Assembly (NCBI RefSeq): GCF_010645065.1
Contig: NZ_JAADZW010000008.1
Coordinates: 62,001-126,000, forward strand
Direction of reading: 5' to 3'
DNA from: Flavobacterium fluviatile
Lineage (GTDB): Bacteria; Bacteroidota; Bacteroidia; Flavobacteriales; Flavobacteriaceae
Length of the DNA: 64,000 bases
How positions within the stretch are numbered: the stretch's first letter is position 1; each line of letters starts with the position of its first letter. Below the pieces are notes generated by a model, which saw only the letters and a program-made list of their open reading frames with translations, did no database searches and was not told the DNA's origin. This document shows, in pieces, positions 8,690 to 18,764 of this stretch. Made by a program: the position numbers and the translations under genes.

Positions 8690-9922
8690 TTATCTGTTTA
8701 ATTCCAATGCAGCTAATATAAATGGTCCTGTCGCCTTAGGATCATTGTCTTTCTTTTTTTCATTTACATAATATTCATAAGAACCGTCTCTGTAAGGATT
8801 TCCTCCAAGTCCTGCTACCTGACACGCCTGAGTAAGGGTAATAGTTCCGTCAGCATCAACTTTCATTAATTGAGTAGTTAATCCGTCAAAAGCTTTGTTT
8901 GCCAGTTTTTTGAATTTTGAAGGCAGATAACCTTTATTAACCCCTTTTGCAAATGCATAAGCAAACATTGACGAACCTGAAGCTTCAAGATAATTTCCTT
9001 CTTTACCCATTTTATCTGTCACCTGATACCATAAACCCGATTTATCCTGAAATTTCGCTAAACTTTCCGAAACATTATTCAAATAGCCAACCAGCTCTTT
9101 TTGTTTTGGATGATCCTTAGGGAAATAATCTAACGCATCAACAAGAGCCATTACATACCAGCCAAGAGCTCTTGACCAGAAGTTTGGTGAATTTCCGGTC
9201 TCTTTATTAGCCCATGGCATTTGTTTGCTTTCATCCCAACCGTGATACAATAAGCCTGTTGCCGGGTCTGTTGCATGCAATTGAATTTGTTCGAATTGAT
9301 GCGCAACATCATCAAGATTTTTTCCATCTTCAAAAGTAACTGTATATTGAGCATAGAAAGGTTCTCCCATATACAAACCGTCTAACCACATTTGGTTCGG
9401 GTAGATTCTCTTGTGCCAAAACCCCCCGGATTGCGTTCTAGGCTGCTCTGTTAACTGCTGACGCAGTAATTGCATTGCTTTTAAATATTTATCTTCTTTT
9501 GTTTTCTCATAAGCATTAAATAGCAAACGCCCGGCAACAATCATATCGATATTGTGTTTTTCTATTTCATATGTTTTGATGTTACCGTCATTTTGAATCA
9601 ATGTATCTAAATATCCTTGTATATAAGCAGAATACCTTACATCAGGATTTGTTTTATTCAATTCCTGAAATGCATACAAAACAAGACCATGTACATAGTC
9701 CCATTTTGGGGCTTTTGCATCATCAATCTGCCAGGATTCAGGATGGCGCTTCATTAATGTTAACGCCATTTTATCAGACCACTTTAGGTCTTTTGAAATT
9801 ATAGTCTGATTTTGCGAATCAGCAGTTTTTGCAGGTTCGGGAGAAGCGGTTTTACAACTAAAAAATGCGAATGAAACAAAAAGTGTTGCGACTTTTAAAC
9901 TGTTTAGTGTTTTATTTGACAT
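8690..9922 (-). CDS. GH105 unsaturated rhamnogalacturonyl/galacturonyl hydrolase, lipoprotein
   Basis: A 410-residue alpha/alpha-toroid protein of the YteR/YesR type. Signature stretches are WDYVHGLVLYAFQEL, FWHKRIYPNQMWLDGLYMGEPFYA (start of the active-site cleft), FWSRALGWYVMALVDALDYFP and SGSSMFAYAFAKG. GH105 removes the unsaturated uronic acid left by pectin lyases. The N-terminus has a lipobox (VSFAFFSCKT), so it is predicted to be membrane-anchored. The upstream neighbour is a paralogue with a cleavable signal instead of a lipobox, suggesting different locations or substrates. Confidence 0.92.
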   Translation of the reverse strand: MSNKTLNSLKVATLFVSFAFFSCKTASPEPAKTADSQNQTIISKDLKWSDKMALTLMKRHPESWQIDDAKAPKWDYVHGLVLYAFQELNKTNPDVRYSAYIQGYLDTLIQNDGNIKTYEIEKHNIDMIVAGRLLFNAYEKTKEDKYLKAMQLLRQQLTEQPRTQSGGFWHKRIYPNQMWLDGLYMGEPFYAQYTVTFEDGKNLDDVAHQFEQIQLHATDPATGLLYHGWDESKQMPWANKETGNSPNFWSRALGWYVMALVDALDYFPKDHPKQKELVGYLNNVSESLAKFQDKSGLWYQVTDKMGKEGNYLEASGSSMFAYAFAKGVNKGYLPSKFKKLANKAFDGLTTQLMKVDADGTITLTQACQVAGLGGNPYRDGSYEYYVNEKKKDNDPKATGPFILAALELNR

Positions 9923-9950
9923 AGTAATTTATTTTTGACTTAATTGAAAT

Positions 9951-11165
9951 TTATTTATCTAATTCTATTGCTGCCAGCAAAAAAGCTCCTAATCCATGAG
10001 AATTGTCGGTTACGATTTTTTCGCTCATATAATATTCAAATGAACCATCTCTATAAGGATGCCCTGCTAATCCTGCGCTTCCACATACCTGAGTAATATG
10101 GACTTCACCATCTTTATCTACTTTAATAATATTCTTTATTAATCCATCAAAGCCTTTATTGGCAACTTTTTCATATTTTGCAGGCAAATAGCCTTTGTGT
10201 ACTCCTTTAGCAAGAGCATACACCAGCATTGATGAACCTGAAGATTCTAGATAGTTTCCTTTTTGCTTCTGCAAATTCGGAATCTGATACCATAACCCGG
10301 ATTTATCCTGATACTTACTCACCGCAATTGCTAATTCATTCAAATATACAATCAATTCATTTCGCTTTGGATGTTCTTCCGGAAAATAATCCAACGCATC
10401 GACTAAAGCCATTCCATACCATCCAAGTGCTCTCAACCAAATGTGAGGAGCCGTTCCCGTTTCTTTATTAGCCCATGCCATTTGTTTGCTTTCATCCCAT
10501 GCATGAAAATACAAATCTGTTTTTTTATCAAATGTATACTTATGAAGAAGTTCGAATTGATGGGCAACATCATTTAATTTCTCTCCACCCTCAAATTCAG
10601 CGGTATATCTTGCGTAGAAAGGTTCTCCCATATACAATCCGTCAAGCCACATTTGGTTAGGATAGATTTTTTTATGCCAAAATCCGCCAGATGGGGTTCT
10701 TGGGTAGTCGTCAAAATTATTTCTTAGTGTTTTTAATGCAGTCAGGTACTTTTCTTCTTTTGTTTTATAGTATAAGTCAAAAAGTATTTTTCCTGCGTTT
10801 ATATTATCAAGACTATGATTTTGAGGATCAAATTTTTTAATCGTACCTGCTTCATCAATAAACACATCCGCATATCCTTTTACGTAATCATAATATTTTG
10901 GATTGTTTGTCTTATTATACAACTTCTGATAGGCAGTCAAAATCATACCAATTTTATAATCCCATTTTGGAGCTTCGTGATTATCAATTCTCCATGCTTC
11001 AGGATGTCTTTTAATTATGGACAGTGCCATTCTTTCTGACCATTTTAATTCATCAGAAATAACAGCCTGACTTTGCTCCCTATTCTGTGCAATTGTTTTA
11101 CCATAACAAAGCAGTAGCAGAACCAGTATCTTTTTACAGAAATCAATTTTTAGAAAAAATATCAT
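9951..11165 (-). CDS. GH105 unsaturated uronyl hydrolase, second copy
   Basis: A 404-residue paralogue of the next gene downstream. It shares FWHKKIYPNQMWLDGLYMGE, WLRALGWYGMALVDALDYFP, SGSSMLVYALAKGVHKGYLP and HPYRDGSFEYYMSEK. Its N-terminus is a signal peptide (LVLLLLCYGKTIAQ) without a lipobox, so it is predicted to be soluble in the periplasm. Two GH105s commonly split work between unsaturated galacturonyl and rhamnogalacturonyl substrates; which does which is unknown here. Tandem duplication is likely because the two genes are adjacent and similar over their full length. Confidence 0.92.
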   Translation of the reverse strand: MIFFLKIDFCKKILVLLLLCYGKTIAQNREQSQAVISDELKWSERMALSIIKRHPEAWRIDNHEAPKWDYKIGMILTAYQKLYNKTNNPKYYDYVKGYADVFIDEAGTIKKFDPQNHSLDNINAGKILFDLYYKTKEEKYLTALKTLRNNFDDYPRTPSGGFWHKKIYPNQMWLDGLYMGEPFYARYTAEFEGGEKLNDVAHQFELLHKYTFDKKTDLYFHAWDESKQMAWANKETGTAPHIWLRALGWYGMALVDALDYFPEEHPKRNELIVYLNELAIAVSKYQDKSGLWYQIPNLQKQKGNYLESSGSSMLVYALAKGVHKGYLPAKYEKVANKGFDGLIKNIIKVDKDGEVHITQVCGSAGLAGHPYRDGSFEYYMSEKIVTDNSHGLGAFLLAAIELDK

Positions 11166-11225
11166 GTTTTTTCAGATTTTAATTTGAGAATAAATATTCG
11201 AATTACTTCTTGGTTGCAACGTAGT

Positions 11226-12161
11226 TTATTTAAAAATTTTATCTAAAAAGTTAACTGTATAAACAACTGTTTCACTAAACCACGGATTGAAAAACCAAAA
11301 GGAATGAGGAGAATCGTTAATTGTGTGCACCTCACTATAAATATGATTTTGAGTTAATATTGCAATCATGTCGTCTCTTCCTGCGTGAAATCGGGGAACA
11401 CTGCTATTTATAAATAATATTGGCGGTGTGTATTTGCCTGTATGAGTTAAAGCTGAAGCATTTTTCCAGTTTTCAGGATTCTCTGCCGAAGTTCCTTTTA
11501 ACCAAAAAGCAGCCATTTCACCCTCTGACGATTCAGGATGTTTAAAAGCTAAAACGCCGTCTATATTAATAATTGCATTTACTTTTGATGAAGATTTACT
11601 TTTATTCAAAGTATCATCAAAAGATGAATTTCCATTTGTAGTACCAATCAAAGCAGCCATTTGACCTCCCGAAGAGCATCCTAAAACAGCAATTTTGTCT
11701 GGATCTACATTGAATTTTCCTGCATTATCTTTTATAAACTTAATTGCATTTTTAACATCATAAATCCCTTCAGGATATTTAGCTTCAAGCGACAATCTGT
11801 ATTCTATTGCAAAACAAGAATACCCTTTTGAGGCAATTTCCTGTGCCATTGCTTTCATCTGACTCTTATTACCTGATCTCCAGCCTCCGCCATGAATCAT
11901 GACTACAGCAGGGTTTCTTTTTTTTACGGCAATAAAACAGGCATCTAAATGTAAGGCTCTATTTTTATCCTGGTAAACAACATCACTAATTTCTGCGACA
12001 TTTTTCTTTTTTACTTCTTCTGCAACTTTTATAAAAGGATATTTTTTTATCAGTTTAGTATAGGTACTTGTTATAGTGTACGAAGAATCAATACTATAAG
12101 TGCTTTGTGCGCAAATAGTATTTGATAAAAAAAGCAATCCGGATAAAAAGATCTTTTTCAT
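11226..12161 (-). CDS. Secreted alpha/beta-hydrolase, probable carbohydrate esterase
   Basis: A 311-residue protein with signal peptide (LLFLSNTICAQ). It has the oxyanion-hole motif HGGGWRSGN (about residue 90), the nucleophile elbow GCSSGGQM (about 161) and a C-terminal PHSFWFF histidine. This is the pattern of the BD-FAE/acetylesterase group of alpha/beta-hydrolases. In this operon it could remove acetyl, methyl or feruloyl groups from pectin; the group removed is not determined. A hairpin at 12191-12221 separates it from susD, so its expression may be lower than that of susCD. Confidence 0.8.
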   Translation of the reverse strand: MKKIFLSGLLFLSNTICAQSTYSIDSSYTITSTYTKLIKKYPFIKVAEEVKKKNVAEISDVVYQDKNRALHLDACFIAVKKRNPAVVMIHGGGWRSGNKSQMKAMAQEIASKGYSCFAIEYRLSLEAKYPEGIYDVKNAIKFIKDNAGKFNVDPDKIAVLGCSSGGQMAALIGTTNGNSSFDDTLNKSKSSSKVNAIINIDGVLAFKHPESSEGEMAAFWLKGTSAENPENWKNASALTHTGKYTPPILFINSSVPRFHAGRDDMIAILTQNHIYSEVHTINDSPHSFWFFNPWFSETVVYTVNFLDKIFK

Positions 12162-12190
12162 AAATAAAACAGTACCTAAATTTAGTTAAG

Positions 12191-12221
12191 AAAGGAGTCC
12201 GGCAAAATGCCAAACTCCTTT
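12191..12221 (-). terminator. Intra-operon hairpin between susD and the enzyme genes
   Basis: On the minus strand AAAGGAGT-tt-GGCA-ttt-TGCC-gg-ACTCCTTT forms a 12-bp interrupted stem, followed by only a weak T-run. It lies 39 bp past the susD stop. This looks like a partial terminator or mRNA-stabilising stem that sets higher levels of susCD than of the enzymes downstream; the role is inference. Confidence 0.6.
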
Positions 12222-12259
12222 TTAAAACTAATTCAAAAAAAACAATATTTCATTCAAAA

Positions 12260-13942
12260 TCAAAAGTATGCAGGATTCTGTGGAAAATCTTTGTTCTGAT
12301 TTAAATCTAAAGCCAATTGTGGGATTGGTCTTAATATTTTAAGCTGACCGCCTACTCCAACAAAATTAGCCGCTTTAACTTTATAGTTATGAGCAGAAGC
12401 TCTTGCCACAAGAGTACCAGTACGTTTCAAATCAAACCATCTTTTATATTCTCCTAAAAGCTCTCTTCCTCTTTCATCTAAGATATAATCGATATTAAAT
12501 TGTCCAGCTGTAGCATTTACTACACCAGCTCTTCTTCTTACTTCATTTAGACGATCTAATCCTATTCCTGGCTGACCTGATTTTAAATAAGCCTCTGCAG
12601 CTATCAAGTAAGTTTCACTTAAACGTGCTAAAATGATATCCCTTGTACTTACATTTCCTGCAGTATTAGGAGTTGTAGGCGTAGGGTCATCAAACTTTTT
12701 AACAGGGATAGTATAACAATCTCTGTTATCTATTAAAGTATGTTCAGCAGTATATTCGCCCCAAGGATGATAAACAAAATTTGCAGAAAGTTTTGCTGTG
12801 GCCAAATAATTAGTTTTATCTGTGGCGGTAAACCATTTAGGCTCATAGAAATGTCTAACTTTTAAATCAGCTACAGGAATTGAGGAATCATAATAAGGAG
12901 TATATAATACAATCTTACCATCAGTCGGCCTCTTATATTCAAAAATTTCGGTCATAAAAGTTGCATTCCATCTGGTATCACCTTTTTCATAAAGTCCTAA
13001 AGCATATCCTGTTGGACACAAATTATAACTTCTCAAAGGAGCACCATTCGTTTCTGACCCTCCTAAGTATGGTCCAAAATAATAAAATTGGTTATTACCA
13101 AGTGTAGTAGGACTAGTGCTTGTTGAAGCTACAGAATATTGTACTGAAAAAATAGTTTCAGCATTTAAATCATTATTTGAAGTAGTCGTTGCTTTAAATA
13201 AATCAGCGAAAGGAATATTTAAAGCCTGTCCAGCTATAGCTGCATCTGCATAAGCTGCAGCCTTTGTAAAATCACTAGCTGTTCCAAATGTCTCATATCC
13301 TCTTGTTAAATAAACTTTTGCCAACAAGTCATTTACCGCTCTTTTATTTACTTTACCGGCAGTTGCATAAGCAGCAGTTCCTACACTGGCAAGAGATTCT
13401 TCAAGATCTTTGATGATATGTGTATAAACTTCTTCAGCAGTATTTCTATCAAAAGTAAGCATAGCTGAAGTGATATTATCATCAACAATTGGCACACCTC
13501 CATAAGTTTGCACTAACAAGAAATAAGCATTCGCTCTAATGAATTTTGCTTCACCTACTAACGTTGGAACATTTGCATTTTGCTCCGTCATTGTTGAATA
13601 ATAAATTGTTTTGTTTACCGATTGAATTGCCTGATAACAGGATTGATATAATTGTTCAACACCCACTGAAGAAGGTATCAAAAGTGTATAATCTGCAAGA
13701 CCTGCTGGTTCTGGTGTTCTACCTTCTGCATACATATCTGTACCAGAACAAAATAACCATGGCGCTCCACCATAAATATTTTTGAGAGATGCGTAATTCG
13801 AATTAATTAATAATTGAAATCCAGAAGCTGTTTTATAAGTAGGATCTGCTGGAACATTTGAAAGACTTTCTTCTTCAATATAATCGTTGCAAGAACTAAA
13901 TAAAGTAACGATTAACCCTAATAATATTATTGTTTTTTTCAT
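12260..13942 (-). CDS. susD: SusD/RagB-family glycan-binding lipoprotein
   Basis: A 560-residue lipoprotein with a lipobox (LIVTLFSSCNDYI) and the SusD layout: an N-terminal TPR-like half (for example ESLSNVPADPTYKTASGF, ANAYFLLVQTYGGVPI) and the C-terminal SusD block ILARLSETYLIAAEAYLKSG followed by ERGRELLGEYKRWFDLKR. It binds oligosaccharide on the outer surface and acts as lid on the SusC channel encoded 11 bp upstream. The locus composition argues for pectic oligomers as ligand. The name susD is the generic family symbol. Confidence 0.95.
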   Translation of the reverse strand: MKKTIILLGLIVTLFSSCNDYIEEESLSNVPADPTYKTASGFQLLINSNYASLKNIYGGAPWLFCSGTDMYAEGRTPEPAGLADYTLLIPSSVGVEQLYQSCYQAIQSVNKTIYYSTMTEQNANVPTLVGEAKFIRANAYFLLVQTYGGVPIVDDNITSAMLTFDRNTAEEVYTHIIKDLEESLASVGTAAYATAGKVNKRAVNDLLAKVYLTRGYETFGTASDFTKAAAYADAAIAGQALNIPFADLFKATTTSNNDLNAETIFSVQYSVASTSTSPTTLGNNQFYYFGPYLGGSETNGAPLRSYNLCPTGYALGLYEKGDTRWNATFMTEIFEYKRPTDGKIVLYTPYYDSSIPVADLKVRHFYEPKWFTATDKTNYLATAKLSANFVYHPWGEYTAEHTLIDNRDCYTIPVKKFDDPTPTTPNTAGNVSTRDIILARLSETYLIAAEAYLKSGQPGIGLDRLNEVRRRAGVVNATAGQFNIDYILDERGRELLGEYKRWFDLKRTGTLVARASAHNYKVKAANFVGVGGQLKILRPIPQLALDLNQNKDFPQNPAYF

Positions 13943-13953
13943 CTTAAAACTTA

Positions 13954-16900
13954 TTAAAATTTAACACTTATACCTAACTGTGTAGTGACTGATGCCGGAC
14001 GATTAACTCCAAAAGAAGCGCCAGCCCATTCTGGATCATATCCATCAAAGTCTGTAAATACAAATGGATCTAAAACGTTTACATAGATTCTAAGATTACT
14101 TAGCTTCATCTTTTTTAACAACTCACTATCAAGTGTATAACCAAGAGAGATATTTTTAATTTTTATATAATCAACTTCTCTGTAAAAAGCCATTCCTGAA
14201 GCCCAAAAAGTACCTGCACCAGTAGCAGCAGGACCAGGACGTGGATTAGTATTATTAGCGTTCGCTTCTATTCCGGATCCGTTTGTTGGAATAAAATAGT
14301 CCATGGCCAATTTTTGACGCCCTCTATCAGTTGTATCCCCGAAGTTTTGATGAAAAGTACTTAATACTGTCTGTCCCTGACTTGCTAACACAGAAAAATT
14401 AAAATCAAATTGTCCAACCTTCAGCTTGGAATACATACTTCCTTGCCATTCAGGGTTTGCATTACCAATTACAGTTCTGTCATTTGCATCAAATTTACCG
14501 TCTCCGTTAATGTCTTTTGGTTTTGCCATTCCAGGTTTCATATTGCCAAAAGTAGCTGCTTCTGCCGCTTCACTTTCTTGCCAAACTCCATCATAAACAT
14601 AATTGTAGTTAGGGTTTAATTCTGAACCTATAATTAATTTATTTCCAATATCACTTACTCTATCCTGGTTATATATCGATTCTAACATGTTTTCATTTTT
14701 TGTGAAGGTAAAAGTTGTTTCCCAATCCACTAAACTTGATTTGATGTTTTTAGTTGTAAGACCAACTTCAATCCCTCTGTTACTAACTGATCCAACATTA
14801 GAATAGGTATTATTCCAACCAGTCTCATAAGGTAACTTTTGCAAATAAATCAATTTATCAGATAAGCGATCATATACATCTACACTACCGGTAATTCTAT
14901 TAGATAAAAAACCAAAATCTAATCCAAAGTTTAATTCTCTGGTTTTTTCCCAAGTCAAAGTCGTATTAGCTAAGTTTTTAGATTGCCACCCAGGTACTAC
15001 ATTTGCTCCATTAGCATAAAATGTTTGTTGATCTAATAAAGCTTGTGAAGTATACGGTGCAACATTATCATTACCAGTATAACCAAGACTCGCACGTAAT
15101 TTCAAGTTAGAAACAATATTACCGTTTGCTAAAAATGATTCTTTACTAATGTTCCAGCCTAAAGCTACTGATGGAAAACTTTCCCATTTGTTACCTTCTG
15201 ATAAAACAGATGATCCATCCCAACGACTTGATGCAGTAATTAAATATTTATCTTTATATCCATAATTTACACGTACTGCATATGAATTTAAAGTGTTTTT
15301 AGCATAAAAAGAGGTAATTTGATAACTTGTTTGTACTCCAGATCCCATATTATTTGAACCTACATCAAAAGGTTGGTTATTTGAATACATAAATGAATTT
15401 TCATCTGTATTAGAATAAAAACTTTGTAATAAAAGCGCACTTACACTGTGATCTTCATTAAAAGTATGTTTCATATCAATTTGGTTATCCCAAGTATAAT
15501 TGAAGTTTTGAATATTCTTAATAGAAGCTGAATTTTTATTAGTTAGTGCAACCCCTGCATTAGATTGAGCTCCAAAAGCTGTACTATTCACACCATTAAG
15601 GACACCAGCAGCAAAAGTAGTTTTGAATGACAACCACTTTAAAGCCTGGTATTGAAAATATACATTTCCGATAGTCTGCCAGCTTTTTTCAGTTTGAGAA
15701 GAGTTTTTAATTTCAACCAATGGATTCACTGAACTTGTTTTATTTATTGCCCATGATCCATCAGGATATGTTAATTTACCTGGTTGAAAAAACAATTCAT
15801 TCGTTTCATTTCCTGCTGCATCTACCGCATAAGGTGACATAAGCGGACTTAATCTAAATGCTTCCTGCATTGCCAAATCACTTCCTAGCTCCGATTCAAC
15901 TCGAGCTATTGTAAGATTCGCTCCTGTTGAAAATTTGTCATTTATTTTATGATTAACTCCTAACTTGAAAGAATATTTATCCATTGAATCTTTGTCTATT
16001 AACCCTTCATCATTTTGAATACCAAATGCCAGATTATAGCTTAAGCCATTATCAGCTCTGCCGGATAGATTAATATAATTATTTGCGGTCATACCTGGTT
16101 TTAATACAGCATCATACCAATCGAAATCATAACCACTATTAGCTCTCGACACTAATAAAGGGCTTTGATTCCCTGCCAATGCTGCAAGTTGTGAAGGAGT
16201 TTGAGTTAATGGTGTTGCACTCATGTATGCTACCTGATGAAATTTCCACCATTCAGCTCCCGACATCATTTGAGGTAATCGTACAGCGTTTTTAGTACCA
16301 TAAGATGATTCTAATGATACACTAACACCGCTTTTTGCTGATACACCACTTTTAGTTGTTACTATAATAACTCCACTTGCTCCTCTAGAACCATAAATTG
16401 CAGCAGAAGAAGCATCTTTCAAAACATCCATTCTGGCTATATCTTGTGGATTTAAGAAATCAATATTATCAGTAGGCACACCATCTACCACATATAAAGG
16501 AGTAGCGTCAGACAACAAAGAGTTACTACCTCTAATTACAACTTTGTATCCGTCTCCAGCACGACCTGTACTAGATGTAATTTGCACCCCTGGCGTACTT
16601 CCTTGAATTGCTTCTAAAGGGTTAGTTGTATTCCTTTCTGTAATTGTTTCTGGTTTAATGGTACTGATAGCGCCTGTAACATCAGATTTTCTCGCAGTAC
16701 CATACCCTACAACAACAACCTCTGTAAGTGTGTTTGATTCTTCTGCAAGACTAACATTCACTTTAGATTTTCCTGCTACCGCTACCTCCTGAGTCTTAAA
16801 ACCAAGATAACTTATTACTAAAATAGCTTTACTGTTTGAAACATTTATTTTGAAGCTTCCTTCAAAATCAGTTGACGTACCGTTTTTAGTTCCTTTTTCC

Positions 16901-17061
16901 ACAACATTCACCCCTGGCAGGGAAAGCCCGGTAGCGTCTGTAATTTTACCCTCTATAACTGTTGACTGAGCATACATAGTATTACCCAACAGAAAATTAA
17001 GAAAGAACAAAAATACGAGATTGTATTTTATTCTTTTTTTCAATAATTGTTTAATATTCAT
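13954..17061 (-). CDS. susC: SusC/RagA-family TonB-dependent outer membrane receptor
   Basis: A 1035-residue receptor with signal peptide (LLGNTMYAQ), a carboxypeptidase-D-like regulatory domain (about residues 35-115, EGKITDATGLSLPGVNVVEKGT), a TonB-box-like EVVVVGYGTARKSDVTG, the plug (DATPLYVVDGVPTDNIDFLNP, SAAIYGSRGASGVIIVTTK) and a C-terminal 22-strand barrel ending GISVKF. It imports oligosaccharides across the outer membrane using TonB energy. No FecR/sigma-type signalling extension is seen. The gene follows the lipoprotein GH28 by 38 bp and precedes susD by 11 bp. Confidence 0.96.
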   Translation of the reverse strand: MNIKQLLKKRIKYNLVFLFFLNFLLGNTMYAQSTVIEGKITDATGLSLPGVNVVEKGTKNGTSTDFEGSFKINVSNSKAILVISYLGFKTQEVAVAGKSKVNVSLAEESNTLTEVVVVGYGTARKSDVTGAISTIKPETITERNTTNPLEAIQGSTPGVQITSSTGRAGDGYKVVIRGSNSLLSDATPLYVVDGVPTDNIDFLNPQDIARMDVLKDASSAAIYGSRGASGVIIVTTKSGVSAKSGVSVSLESSYGTKNAVRLPQMMSGAEWWKFHQVAYMSATPLTQTPSQLAALAGNQSPLLVSRANSGYDFDWYDAVLKPGMTANNYINLSGRADNGLSYNLAFGIQNDEGLIDKDSMDKYSFKLGVNHKINDKFSTGANLTIARVESELGSDLAMQEAFRLSPLMSPYAVDAAGNETNELFFQPGKLTYPDGSWAINKTSSVNPLVEIKNSSQTEKSWQTIGNVYFQYQALKWLSFKTTFAAGVLNGVNSTAFGAQSNAGVALTNKNSASIKNIQNFNYTWDNQIDMKHTFNEDHSVSALLLQSFYSNTDENSFMYSNNQPFDVGSNNMGSGVQTSYQITSFYAKNTLNSYAVRVNYGYKDKYLITASSRWDGSSVLSEGNKWESFPSVALGWNISKESFLANGNIVSNLKLRASLGYTGNDNVAPYTSQALLDQQTFYANGANVVPGWQSKNLANTTLTWEKTRELNFGLDFGFLSNRITGSVDVYDRLSDKLIYLQKLPYETGWNNTYSNVGSVSNRGIEVGLTTKNIKSSLVDWETTFTFTKNENMLESIYNQDRVSDIGNKLIIGSELNPNYNYVYDGVWQESEAAEAATFGNMKPGMAKPKDINGDGKFDANDRTVIGNANPEWQGSMYSKLKVGQFDFNFSVLASQGQTVLSTFHQNFGDTTDRGRQKLAMDYFIPTNGSGIEANANNTNPRPGPAATGAGTFWASGMAFYREVDYIKIKNISLGYTLDSELLKKMKLSNLRIYVNVLDPFVFTDFDGYDPEWAGASFGVNRPASVTTQLGISVKF

Positions 17062-17099
17062 AATTTGTTTTTAATGGTTAATTGATAGTTATTTTTTTT

Positions 17100-18539
17100 T
17101 TAGTTTTTAATTGATTCTACTTTTTTGTCATTGATATAGGTATTTATAAAATTAAAATTCTTAATATTTTTCAATAAGTAAACGGAGTCGGCTTTTTCGA
17201 TAACTACATTTTTCAGTGTAATGTTTTCCACTGGAGATTCTTTATATCCTTCGGCCCAGACGCCATATTTACCTGCTTTTTTTACTTTTACATTTTCTAA
17301 ACTCACATTTCTGATAACCGGAATAAAATTTCCTGTCTGAGAGCCGTATACATTGTAAAACATGTTTAACTTCAAGACGCATTCCTTAACCGTTCCAACT
17401 TCGAGATTTCTAACATATACGTCTTCAATAATCCCTCCTCGTCTGGAATTTGTCTTGATACGAATTGCCCTGTCTAAATTTGGACTATCCATAACACAAT
17501 TCTCAACAAAAACATTATTTACACCAGCGGATATTTCACTTCCTATTACAACACCACCGTGACCATCTACCATTTTACAGTTTTGTACAATGATATTCTT
17601 ACTCGGTATTGCAACTCGTCTTCCATCTGCATCCCTCCCGGATTTTATAGCGATACAATCGTCTCCGGTATTAAACACACAATTTTTAATAATTATGTTT
17701 TGTGAATATTCAGGATCGCACCCGTCATTATTAGGACCATGACTATTTACCGTAACACCGTCAATAGTTATGTTATTAGATTTTATTGGGTGCAGAATCC
17801 AGAAAGGAGCGTTGATTACTTTAATATCTTTTATTAGAACAGTATTACATTCAAAGAATTCAATGAAATTAGGTCTTAAATAACGCCCTTCACCAAAAAC
17901 TCTTTGTGAAACCGGAATACCTTTTTCGGCCATATCAACCAAAACTTCCCGGTTAGTTGGATCGTTCTGAGAAGGAATACCTTTTTGCCAACCGTAGCTT
18001 TTACCACCTGACCAAACCCACCAGTTAGTACTATTGGCCTGACCATTTAAAGTACCATTACCTGTTATAGCTACATTTGTTTTATTTTTAGCATAAATAA
18101 GAGGAGAATAATTCATCAACTCTGTTCCTTCCCAAGAAGTGTGAACTATGGGATAATCTTTCGGATTTGTACTAAACAAAATTTCTGCATTATCCTCCAA
18201 GTGCAAATTCACATTACTATCTAAATGTATAGGCCCGGTTAAGTATTTGCCTTCAGGAACAACCACTCTCCCACCACCGTTTACAGCGCAAACTTTTATT
18301 GCCTTTTCAAAAGCAACTGTATTAAAAGTCACACCATCTGCAACTGCACCAAAATCTTTTATATTATAATCTTTATTTAAAAAATTTACCTGAGGAATAC
18401 TTTTAACAATTAAATCCATTTTTTCCCATGGATTACCAACTGATTTGCCTGATATTTTACTACCACAGGACATAACAACCAGGGCACCTGTTATAACCAA
18501 CAATGCTAAATTCGCCTTCAAAGCCTTATATACACTCAT
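17100..18539 (-). CDS. Polygalacturonase lipoprotein, GH28, first gene of the pectin operon
   Basis: A 479-residue GH28 beta-helix enzyme. The catalytic blocks are NNDGCDPEY, GDDCIAIKSGRD, GHGGVVIGSE and RAIRIKTN. The N-terminus has a lipobox (LVVMSCGSK), so it is expected on a membrane, plausibly the outer surface next to SusCD. It is transcribed first, from a promoter with a LacI-type operator at 18581-18594, and shares about the full fold with the second GH28 at 4502-5851. As first gene and surface enzyme it would make the initial fragments or trim those held by SusD. Confidence 0.93.
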   Translation of the reverse strand: MSVYKALKANLALLVITGALVVMSCGSKISGKSVGNPWEKMDLIVKSIPQVNFLNKDYNIKDFGAVADGVTFNTVAFEKAIKVCAVNGGGRVVVPEGKYLTGPIHLDSNVNLHLEDNAEILFSTNPKDYPIVHTSWEGTELMNYSPLIYAKNKTNVAITGNGTLNGQANSTNWWVWSGGKSYGWQKGIPSQNDPTNREVLVDMAEKGIPVSQRVFGEGRYLRPNFIEFFECNTVLIKDIKVINAPFWILHPIKSNNITIDGVTVNSHGPNNDGCDPEYSQNIIIKNCVFNTGDDCIAIKSGRDADGRRVAIPSKNIIVQNCKMVDGHGGVVIGSEISAGVNNVFVENCVMDSPNLDRAIRIKTNSRRGGIIEDVYVRNLEVGTVKECVLKLNMFYNVYGSQTGNFIPVIRNVSLENVKVKKAGKYGVWAEGYKESPVENITLKNVVIEKADSVYLLKNIKNFNFINTYINDKKVESIKN

Positions 18540-18580
18540 TTTGCAGTATTACTATTTAGGAATTAAGATTTCATTAACTA

Positions 18581-18626
18581 TGTAATCGATTACACGAAAG
18601 TAGAAAAATAGAATCAAACCAACAAA
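18581..18626 (-). promoter_or_regulatory. LacI-type operator and promoter of the pectin operon
   Basis: TGTAATCGATTACA (18581-18594) is a perfect 14-bp palindrome with central CG, as bound by LacI-family proteins. On the minus strand it follows directly the -7 box TACTTTCG (18595-18602), with TTTG (18623-18626) 20 bp further upstream. The operator therefore covers the transcription start. The same operator-to-box contact occurs before kduI and the first MFS gene. Binding by the neighbouring LacI proteins is inference. Confidence 0.78.
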
Positions 18627-18743
18627 TTAATTTCTAAAAAAATCAAATATTTATTTTTTATTAAAGAATTAATTACACTTACTATAAAAATAAACACAAT
18701 TTTTTATTATTGTGATATTTTATTTATAAGCAAAAGATTTATT

Positions 18744-18757
18744 GGTAATCGATAACA
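18744..18757. promoter_or_regulatory. Operator-like site upstream of the first lacI gene
   Basis: GGTAATCGATAACA shares the core TAATCGATWA with the three clear operators and is palindromic in GTWATCGATWAC. It lies 7 bp upstream of the -33 TTG of the lacI promoter, so autoregulation is possible. Confidence 0.5.
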
Positions 18758-18764
18758 TTTTATA

